DNA of 64,000 nucleotides, taken from assembly GCA_014218235.1 (NCBI GenBank), contig CM024766.1:51425359-51489358 (forward strand). Direction: 5' to 3'. The position numbers and the translations under genes are program-made. The notes under the pieces are model-generated. The model did not search any database. It saw nothing but the letters and a program-made list of their open reading frames with translations, and was not told where the DNA came from. Each line of letters starts with the position of its first letter. Position 1 is the stretch's first letter. This stretch comes from Colocasia esculenta (taxonomy: Eukaryota; Streptophyta; Magnoliopsida; Alismatales; Araceae). Shown here piece after piece: positions 56,066-64,000 of the stretch.

Positions 56066-58133
56066 TGTTAGCCTACAAATGGTAGCAAGGATAAACTGGG
56101 GGGGGGTGAATAGGTTATCTAAAAATACAAATAAAAATCACCACTTGAAAACTTTGGTTAGTGAATGTTGTTGTGTGCAGTATATAGAGTAGCAGTGCGG
56201 AAGCAATTCAAACAAACAATCACACAAATGAGCATAGAGAACTTTATCTTTGTTTGGTACTTCTCAAATAGAAGACCTACATCCAGTCCCCAAGTAAATC
56301 TTGGGATTTCACTAACCATGGTACAATCCCCCCAAGGATATATAAACCCCTAGCTCCCCGCTGGTCCTTTTCCTTTCCAAGTAGGAAGGAAACTCACTTC
56401 TGTTACAGGTCAAGAAGCCACCCTTCTGGAACAAACCCCAGTGTGGTTCTGCTAGACTTAAACCCCTAGCCAGGTTCTACTGACACCAACCCCAGCTAGG
56501 TTGTTCCCTTAACACAAGGGGAACACTGTGCACAGTCACAGCCGAACAGAATCCACCAGCACCCGACTGGCCTTCTCTTCATACAGGAAGAGGAACACTG
56601 TATACAGTCCTACAGTTGGGCACAAGTATTTCTTAGAAAAGAAAGAACATACTGAAAGTTATACAAGATGAACACTAAGAAACTCAAACTCTCAGCTCAC
56701 AGACTCTTCCCCAGATTTATAATGATGCACAGAGAGAGTGTAGAGAGAAAAGAAGCTTGGATGCTTGAAGAATTCAGATGGTTGCTTGTACTCGCACTTC
56801 TTCTTAGTCTCTAACTCTTTCTCTCTTTCTTTAAGTGTGTATGGTGTTGAGGCTTCTCACTGGATGTACACTTTTTGAATGATTTTCAGGTTTGCTCACT
56901 TGTGTTCTTTAGCCTTGCTTTATTCTCTTAAAGAGCAGCTTGAACAGATCCGTTGAAGAGTAATCATTGGAGCTCTTGGATCCGTTGAGACTCTTCTAGC
57001 CGTTGCCCATCTTCTTCTTCATCTCCTTTCCTTCTTCTTCTGTCTAACATACATCTTCATGTGTTTAACGGATTATAGCAGTATGTCCAAGAGTAGAATA
57101 GTCCTGCAGACATTTAATGCAAATAAGAACATGCTAGACTAGAGACGTCTTCTGACATATAGCCCATACCTCTTCTTCCTTTTTGTCCATATTTTCTATT
57201 GATATCCAGACATGTTAGGTAAGGCCTTTGCTTTTGAGCATAAGGAAGGAGTCCTTATTTTCTGCTGACTTCTTTTCTTACCTACTCTGATAAGATAGAA
57301 GGTAGATAGCAAAAAAAAATTCAGTCAGGCAGAGAAATAATAATTTAAACATATGAAGTATATTTGAACTTTCATTTGAGCGCCAAAGACATTTTGAAAC
57401 ATTTGAAATATAAAGGCAATCGATGTTAAAGTATAGTAGTAATCTATGTTTTAGAGGCAATCAATGTTTCATAAAGGTAATCGATGTTACAGAGGCAATC
57501 AATGTTTTAATGCAATCGATGTTTTAAATGAAGCAATCGATGTTCTAATGTAATCGATGTGAAGGGCAATCGATGTTCTAATGTAATCGATGTGAAGGAC
57601 TATGAATGTGAAGAATAATCGATGATCTAATGTAATCGATATGAAAGTGTAATCGATGTTTAAGTCTAATTGATGTAATCGATGTTCTAACTATAACCAA
57701 TGTTTATGCAATCGATGTTTAAGTGTAATCGATGTTCATGCAATCGATATGAACAACAACAATCAATGTAGAGCTTCGACTGAACAAGAAAACAATGCAG
57801 TCAGTCGAAGTTAAACTTCGGATATGATGAAGTGTAGCTTCGGATGAATAGAAAATAACGTTGTCGGTCGAAGCTGAAACATGCAGTCGGTTGAAGTGAA
57901 CTTTGTATAAAACTTCGAATATGACGAAGTTAGCTTCGTATATGACAAAGTGAGACTTCGACTGATCACGAACAAAAGCATGCATGACGAAGTGAAGCTT
58001 CAGATAAAACATGCTATTTTTTATGCATAGATAATCTTGAAAAATGATAATAAATATATTCATGTTATTTGTGATAATCATGAGATTTTGTTATCACCAA
58101 AATAGAAGAATAAAATATAGAAATGGCTCAACA
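56066..58133 (-). repeat. Element J, 5' LTR
   Basis: 2,068 bp, TGTTGAGCC at 58133 to GGCTAACA at 56066 (minus strand). The first part (U3) has CGAAG/CTTCG inverted repeats (57770-58000) and then the AATCGATGT array (57415-57770). The remainder is AT-rich with C/T-rich stretches near 56800-57060. No protein coding. Confidence 0.82.
57415..57770. repeat. Array of about 20 AATCGATGT motifs
   Basis: Copies of (G/T)(C/A/T)AATCGATGT, many with one change (AATCAATGT, AATCGATAT), recur every 11-23 bases over 350 bp. ATCGAT is a palindrome. The spacing is irregular, so this is not a simple satellite. Confidence 0.85.
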
Positions 58134-58648
58134 CATTTGAGTCTGGCGTAGGGTAAAATCTGTTGAGGACCAGATGAGAGGGAGAGCGTCTGAGTGTGCA
58201 CACGTGGCTAGGTTTTGAGGACTCTGTGGTGTCAAGACATCAAGTCCTAGGCCCTAGCCGGTCCTACCTTCTTGTGTGAGTGTGTTGTGACTGTTGTTGT
58301 GTTTTGTTGGGTACTGTTGAGCCTGCGAGGTTCCAATCTTTTGACGCACTATTGCGAGGAGTTGGGCGTGACACCACCGGTTTCTTTGTGTTTATGCAGT
58401 GTACTTTGTGTAGTTTACTTTCATGCACTTCTTTTCGTACTGTTTACCAGTGGGGGTTAGCATCCCTACTGGGTCTCTTCTTGAGACTCACTCCCTTCCC
58501 TTTTAGGTGGTTCGTCATCGGCTTTGGGTGCTGAGGAGCCGAGTCACTCTGGTGCAGGACCTGCTTAGCTGCTGAGAGTGGTACTTCTGTGTATGTACTT
58601 GCTGTACTCTTTACTTTTGTTGGATCTGCTCTAAGTTGTACTATTTTG

Positions 58649-58699
<51 letters not shown>

Positions 58700-58836
58700 T
58701 TCTTGTGGTCTGTACATTTTCTTATATGATCTCCTCAGACACTTACCTTTAACCATTTTGAGCTTCGGCTCGTGAGTGACAGTTTAGGGTTCGGGTTACT
58801 AGTGGGTAACTGGTAATTCGGATCCTGGTCATTACA
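58134..58836 (+). repeat. Element A-type LTR, 3' end
   Basis: It matches 5' LTR positions about 704-1397. It contains the CTACTG hairpin (58470-58477/58483-58490), CTCAC, TTTTAG|GTGG at 58506/58507, an (AT)n run, and the end CATTACA. Its first 53 bases (58134-58186) repeat 53314-53366 with several differences, so it may come from another copy of the family. Confidence 0.85.
58650..58697. repeat. (AT)n microsatellite in A's 3' LTR
   Basis: About 23 AT units. The 5' LTR has only a short TATATATATA at about 1227-1237 at the same place, so the run expanded after insertion. Confidence 0.95.
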
Positions 58837-59100
58837 GTAGACCTCTCTAATGGACGAGCTCCAATAATGCTGGATGTGGGTGATGGCACCCTTAATCTAA
58901 GCCCTCTTCAGAATGTAATTATGTGGAAGGGGCTCTAATATTCCTACTTACATCCTTGCATTGTAGGTTTTGCAGCATCTCCGCGAAATATTGTCCATTA
59001 CCGTGGGAATCCCAACAGAAAATTGAGGGATTTCTAGGAGGATAGTCTGCACTCAATTTTCTTTGGTGCTCCAAAAATCACGCTTTTAACATACACACAT
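58837..59100. other. Flanking unassigned DNA
   Basis: First sequence after A's LTR, presumably the old target site. I see no gene, repeat or TE end in it. Confidence 0.4.
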
Positions 59101-59129
59101 GTTATGTATCAGAGCCCTTCCTTCACTAT

Positions 59130-59755
59130 AATAGAAATAGACATGGCATGTAACATATTACTTCATGCACAGTAACAGAAATAGACAAAGTGTGTAACAG
59201 AGCCCATTAGGTACTGTACACTTTCTATAACATGCTACTTTATGTATTGTAACATTAGTGTACATGTTCTGTAATAGATATTTCAAGCTACTGCAACAAA
59301 CTATTTCCTCGACTGTAACAGAAATGCACATGGTAAGTAACAGAGCCCTTTTCGATTATTGTAATAGTTCTGTACACTTTCCGTAACGCACTACGTGGTG
59401 TACTGTAACACCAATGTACATGTTTTGTAACAAACATTTCAAGCTACTGCAACAGACTATTTCCTCAACTGTAACAAAACTATACATGGTAAGTAACGGA
59501 GCTCTTTGGGTACTGTAACAGTTATGTACACTTTTTGTAACACACTACTTGGTGTACTGTAACACCAGTGTACATGTTCTGTAACAGACATTTCAAGTAG
59601 CTGTATAACAAGCTATTTCGTCGACTATAACAGAAATGTACATGGTAAGTAACAGAGCCCTTTGGTACTGTAATAGTTATGTGCACTTTTTATAACACAC
59701 TATTTGGTGTATTGTAATGCCAGTGCACATGTTCTATAATAGACATTTCAAGCTG
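59130..59755. repeat. Tandem repeat, about 155-bp period, about four copies
   Basis: The marker ATTTCAAG recurs at about 59280, 59436, 59590 and 59745, giving periods of 156, 154 and 155. Each unit has several CTGTAACA/GTAACAG words alternating with GTACATG. The first copy is partial and diverged. Confidence 0.85.
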
Positions 59756-59865
59756 ATGTCTTTACAGTACTTGATGCTTACAGTACTTATTTTACTTAAC
59801 TTCAACTAAGTACAACATCTTACTGTAAGTGTTATAGACGCTTATTGTAAGTGATGTCAAGATTT

Positions 59866-60511
59866 AGGGTCTATTTGGTTGCATGTAAAACAGTTTTAGA
59901 GGAAAATAGTTTTTCACAGAAAAACTTTTAAGTGAAAATGAAAACATAATTGTCTATTTGGTTGTTAGGAAAATATAAAATTGTATGGAAGAGTATGAGG
60001 TCTTATGATCTACTCAAATGAGAGAGAGTCATATACTCCTTGCGTATTAACACTATTCATCAAATTTTTTTTTTATTTTTTATTTTTAATATTTTTTAAA
60101 AATAAAAAATAGATAACTAATAAAAAATAAGTAACTTTGACAAATATAATTTAAAGTAGTAGAAATAAAATAAAAACACAATTTGAATGAATAGTATTCT
60201 ACAGATATTTAATAAAAAAGAAAAAAATAAATTAACTAATAAAAAATAATTAAATGTGACAAATACTATTTTAATGAGTGGAACAAAAATAAAAATTCAT
60301 CTAGAATGAATAGTGCTCCTGGGAAATGGCGCAGCAGGTTGTTGCAACCGGGAAAATGGCATCCGTGCTTTTTGCGCGGATGCCAAAATTCGGTAATCTT
60401 AGGATTTGTTTTTACGGATTTTATTTTATAGGATAACAAATGATATTAAAAATTAAGTTTTTCTAAAAACTATTTCCTAACCCAAGTTTTTCAGGTAAAC
60501 AAACGGACCCT
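59866..60511. mobile_element. Non-autonomous DNA transposon with about 60-bp terminal inverted repeats
   Basis: The left end AGGGTCTATTTGGTT and the right end (reverse complement AGGGTCCGTTTGTTT) pair, and further in GGAAAATAGTTTTT...AGAAAAACTT matches GGAAATAGTTTTT..AGAAAAACTT. It is 646 bp, AT-rich, without coding, and has an internal imperfect duplication of about 120 bp (around 60040-60310). I could not see a target duplication, so the superfamily (hAT or Mutator-like) is open. Confidence 0.7.
60358..60384. other. 11-bp stem-loop inside the TIR element
   Basis: GGCATCCGTGC (60358-60368) pairs with GCGCGGATGCC (60374-60384) with one G-U pair as RNA and a TTTTT loop. A smaller hairpin GGTTG/CAACC is just upstream (about 60337-60349). 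GC-rich in an AT-rich element. Confidence 0.6.
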
Positions 60512-61399
60512 GTAACGTAAAATGTATATTGTAAGTGAAAAATAGGTTACTTAAAGACATTTCGAAAGTGTTGATAGGCGAAGTGAAAAGATAGAAAAGT
60601 AAGACGAGAATAAAAAAAGGAGATCGATGTCAATGGGAAGGAAACCATATCGGTCGAGGCTCATAAATATTGAAAAACTAAAAATAATGATTAAAAATTA
60701 AACCACATGAAAAAGAAAAAAGTCTGCAGCATATAGTATTCTGATATTAGGAAATAAGTAACTGTTTCTGACATAGACTTCTAATTAATTTTTTCATTAA
60801 AGATTCTAATTTCTACCATTTATCATTTAATTTCTATAATTTAGTTTTGTTGGTAAAAGAGAGAGAATGTTCATTAGTTTCTACCATTGATCGTATTCAT
60901 ATCTCATAAGTTTAATAATTGAAGCCGTGGAAATCAACTCCAGGATTACAAATTTCATTATTACTATCGTTTTGGATTTGGTCTTCATATGTGTACGTGA
61001 TTGCCTTCTACCATATTGTATGGAAGAACGTGGAGAGCATGATAGAGAATCCAATGCGTGTGATGACTGGGGTCGTCGATGCCAGAGGGGACAATCTGAT
61101 GCATTGTGTGATTTGGGAAAGGCGATGGCGAGGCATGGCGATTTTTGACCACAGAGAGTGTCCTGGGATGAAACCACTCTCGGATTATTACTAGTAATTC
61201 GCATTCATGTTGTTTAATTTTATCTGTATTATATATAATGTATTATCTATGTAGACCATTAAAAAAAATCGTATTCATACTTAAATTATTATCATACGTA
61301 GAATGTACCTAGAAAAAAAGAGATATTATATATTATTTGTTTAGCTTAACTTTGGGTATATAGACCGTTGAAGACTCCTGTACCATGCTTAATCTCCTC

Positions 61400-61400
<1 letters not shown>
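60512..61400. other. AT-rich intergenic DNA
   Basis: Open frames near 60881-61204 overlap each other on both strands, lack recognisable domains and do not look like genes. No TE end seen. Confidence 0.4.
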
Positions 61401-61430
<30 letters not shown>

Positions 61431-61433
61431 TAA
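61401..61433. repeat. (TA)n microsatellite, left of MITE
   Basis: A run of TA with one TG interruption, directly next to the fold-back element. A mixed (CA)n/(TA)n run flanks its other side at 61697-61735. Confidence 0.9.
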
Positions 61434-61434
61434 T

Positions 61435-61695
61435 GTTATGATACGGCGGTGTCTTTGGGTACGGTCCCGCCGTATTATCAGTGCAGACCGATGAATTTTA
61501 ATTCAACAGTCTGTCTATATTCACTGAGTAGAACCGAGCACTGACAGCACCGAACATCGAGCAACGAATATTCCGAGCATGCGAATGTCTGAACACTAAG
61601 CACAAATGTACTGTAATATTCCGTCGTTAAATTAAAATCCAACGATCCGCGTTATACTATGATGGGGCCATATCAAAAGACCCCACCACACTATA

Positions 61696-61697
<2 letters not shown>
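61435..61697. mobile_element. 263-bp fold-back MITE inside a microsatellite
   Basis: The outer 75 bases (from GTTATGATACGG) align with the reverse complement of the last 75 (GTTATAGTGTGG) at about 70 percent by eye, with mostly transition differences and one indel. The left arm also has its own ATACGGCGG/CCGCCGTAT inverted repeat. Placement between TA and CA/TA runs resembles Micron-type MITEs of grasses; kinship is not claimed. Confidence 0.7.
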
Positions 61698-61726
<29 letters not shown>

Positions 61727-61739
61727 CATATATATTAAA

Positions 61740-64000
61740 AGAGTATCATATGTGTGTCTATATATTAATTTTTTTCTTTAGCCCACTAAGATCTTATATT
61801 TTTTATTTTCAATAAAACATTCTATTATCTCTAATTGTATTGGAGGTCCAGGAGATATAATCAAAACAATATTGGGGTATTAAGGAGGTATATGATAATA
61901 TAAAGAATATAGGGATATCAGAGTAAAATACGCAAGATTTTGATAATGGTAATTACGATGTGAAACCCTTTCTTTTTTAACAACAATGCGTCCTTCAACA
62001 ATAATGACAGGGAATGTGACATACTCAGATTTACTTATTGGAGTTTGAGAGATCTGAACTCAAATCTTTTGAACAACTCATCTCATTTCTTTTTTCTAAG
62101 GGGCCTATTAGAAGTAGACTTATATCCTCAAAGATTAAATGTTTACATGAGCATTTGAGTTTTTCTACAGTATCTATATTTTTAGATTTTAGATTACTGT
62201 CCATGTATATTCCATGTATCGAAAACTATGATTGGATCTCACGCCTTCATCCTCACCATTAAATTATGTTAAATAAAAAAAATATTAAATGAAATTCGGA
62301 ATAAACTTCACCTCAAGTTTGGGCATATGGGTTCAAATCTTTCTCCTTATAGTCTATGCTCATAATAATCGATATCACCTTTGTTAAAAGGGTTTTTCAT
62401 ATTGCCAAAAAAAGCGGATAAGTTTTCAAGTTTGCTTATTCTGCATGCCCTGACAGAAGTAGAACCTTAATTACAATGAAAAACTATTCTTATCTATTTT
62501 TCATTAGTAATTTCACTGTTTAATGTCTATAACTTTAAACTTAAAAGTAGGAAACGTTGCTGATATCACACAAGTTTCAATTAGTGAAATATGCATTCAT
62601 TTTCTATATATATTTGTTGTGTAGGGTTATCTAAGATTTTTAAGAAGAAATGTACGTTACAGAGATGAATCATAATACTTTGGTTTCCAATGCATTTCTC
62701 TTGACATAATACATGGTTAACAGATTCATAGTTAGTATAAGTTTCTTTAATGCATAAAATTAACTTTCGGTCATTAGCTTCAACTATGTGTACTTCAAAT
62801 AATTACTTAATACATGCTGTTACTGTTTGGTAAGAAACAATAATGACAATGGAGTAGTATATTTTGATTTGCCATACACACCTTCGTAGAAGGATATCGG
62901 AATGGCAATTTTTTTTTTTTTTTTTGGTAATTGAAAGGAGTTAGAAAGCTTCCGTCAAACTAATATCTAAAAAGATAACAATAAAATAAAGTACTAGTTT
63001 TAACAGTTAACAACAAAACATAAATTAACAAACTACTAATATAGAGTTGGAAAAACCAACATGGATCCCAAATCTTCTCAAGTTCTGAAGTGCGTTCTTT
63101 TTTGCCATTCTTCTTCAAATTCTATTTTAATTCTTTTGAGACTATTAAAATAGTGTTGTCATCATCTAAGTGAGATGTTGAGTTTTCTTCTTCTTTGCTG
63201 TCATTCGATGGATCTTCCCCTTTTGAGACATTTACTATATATGTACTGGCTTATAAAAAGTGATAGAAAGACTATAGAAGAATGGGAAAAACAAAAAATA
63301 TAAAATGCAATATAAATTTGAATGTTGGAAATGTTTGCATTCTAATATTTTGAAATGTTTTGGCAAGTGTTTGGCCTCAGTACTAAATAATTCCACTCAA
63401 ATTAATTTTCATTGCATTATATTTAGATTTTTAGATGATTACTGCTTTTTGGATCGGAGATAAATATTTATTTTTTTTGCCTTGAAGAAGAAAAGTGATG
63501 ACGCTATATACTATGGTTGTCTTTAACCATTCACATTTATAGAATTGACTCTCTTATTTCATCACAGTTTTAATCACTTCGCTACAATTGGCTATTTTAT
63601 AGAGAAGAAAAAATCTCTACATTGTGAAATTTGCATAAATGCGCCCATAGTTATAATCCATTAGTATTTCATTAGAACATCTTATTGATCTTTGTTAACC
63701 TTTAAATGGATTTTTAAAAAGTTCCCAGATCTTCTTAATCTCTCTTATATTATCTCTGATCGTTTCATCTCTCTATTTTCTTCGGTCTTTTCCTTTCTCT
63801 TTTTGGCCCAATTTGTTAGTCTAAAAGCCTTCCAAATACAAAAGTTCATTAAAAATAATGAGATGAGAAAAATTATGCAGATAAACGTGCATGAAGAATA
63901 ACTTTAAAAAGTCTAAATATTTTTCTAACTGAATTACACATGATCTGCAGATGCCAAAGAAGTTGTGAGGAAAACATTTCTTCCCTATTTTCCCGCAATT
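61740..64000. other. AT-rich intergenic DNA without recognisable genes
   Basis: It contains a T17 run at 62909-62925, many A/T runs and short open frames with no domains. I see no splice-site series, tRNA, rRNA or TE termini. Unlabelled old repeats may be present but cannot be supported from sequence alone. Confidence 0.45.
62909..62925. repeat. T17 homopolymer
   Basis: Seventeen T residues. It could be the poly(A) tail of a retroposed copy on the minus strand, but no flanking duplication or body could be recognised. Confidence 0.8.

Larger units (their letters stand above)
53367..58133 (-). mobile_element. Element J: gag-only copia-type element (TR-GAG/LARD-like)
   Basis: On the minus strand: 5' LTR 58133-56066 (2,068 bp, TGTTGAGCC ... 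GGCTAACA), primer site 56063-56052, gag 56064-54213 (broken), a short tail, purine tract, and the first 400 bp of the 3' LTR (53766-53367). The 3' LTR's remaining 1.67 kb is absent. No protease, integrase, RT or RNase H is present, so the element depended on a partner for movement. The gag resembles that of SIRE/Maximus-type copia elements. Confidence 0.82.
408..58836 (+). mobile_element. Element A: old Ty3/gypsy chromovirus, interrupted by G, F, H and J
   Basis: Its pieces are 408-4903 (half LTR, primer site, gag, first part of pol), 37428-38755 (integrase, tail, polypurine tract, first 21 bases of the 3' LTR), 47756-47767, 52117-53366 and 58134-58836 (rest of the 3' LTR). The breaks are proven by the 5-bp duplications of the inserted elements (ACATG, TTATT, TAATG) and by matching the intact relative D across each junction. 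The proteins resemble D, so both belong to the same Tekay/Del-type chromovirus group (lineage inferred from the C-terminal chromodomain-like tail). The element is heavily mutated and cannot be active. Its own target duplication cannot be checked because the 5' LTR is truncated. Confidence 0.9.

Noticed and set aside
60881..61204. Overlapping open frames of 70-107 codons on both strands downstream of the TIR element
   Set aside because: No domain, no clear initiation context, no support from neighbours; they look random.
62038..62345. GGTTCAAATC-like words that resemble a tRNA B box (possible SINE)
   Set aside because: No matching A box at the right distance, no tail with target duplication. 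The T17 at 62909 is too far away.

Overview
This window is nuclear DNA from a flowering plant. I find no host gene in it. About 58 of the 64 kb is one stack of nested LTR retrotransposons, and the last 5 kb is AT-rich DNA with small DNA transposons, microsatellites and a tandem repeat. The plant assignment rests on four things: initiator-tRNA-Met primer sites (TGGTATCAGAGC), chromovirus-type Ty3/gypsy polyproteins with C-terminal chromodomain-like tails, Ty1/copia Gag-Pol remnants, and a hAT-like end with CCGAT subterminal repeats. I cannot name the species. Layout from outside to inside, with junctions read from TG...CA ends and 5-bp target duplications: (A) an old, stop-ridden Ty3/gypsy element, + strand, 408-58836, with a truncated 5' LTR. 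Inside A sit G (4904-37422, minus-strand solo LTR, duplication ACATG), F (38756-47750, complete minus-strand gypsy element, TTATT), H (47768-52111, minus-strand solo LTR, TAATG) and J (53367-58133, minus-strand copia-type element that keeps only gag). Inside G sits B (5808-35383, + strand gypsy, GACGG). Inside H sits I (48196-50253, solo LTR of the F family, ACCAA). Inside B sit C (9483-25265, minus-strand copia, TGAAG) and E (25980-29234, + strand solo LTR, GACCT). Inside C sits D (12432-20857, + strand gypsy, TAGC/ATAGC), the youngest and best preserved element. From host DNA to D there are five successive insertions (A, G, B, C, D). D has an unbroken 1,093-codon reading frame running from the nucleocapsid zinc knuckle through integrase. 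All its other breaks are single-base deletions. A, B, C and F are pseudogenes with frameshifts, stop codons and a few changed catalytic residues. The most interesting signal is in the LTRs, not the proteins. Across A, B, D, E, F/I, G and H, the LTRs share one layout despite poor overall similarity: a T/A-rich promoter-like box, a leader, a splice-donor-like AG|GTAGG(G/C), 1-2.4 kb of sequence, then CTACTG + a short hairpin + CTCAC/T + a pyrimidine tract + YAG|G. The hairpin stem differs between families, but pairing is kept by paired changes. Its 3' arm covers the best candidate branch point. This looks like an intron inside the LTR leader whose use could be controlled by RNA folding. I know of no description of it. 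Other signals worth checking: TCGCGA clusters at similar places in several LTR families, a roughly 20-copy AATCGATGT array in the U3 of J, a 114-bp module shared by a copia leader and a gypsy LTR, and a chimeric junction at the left end of J.
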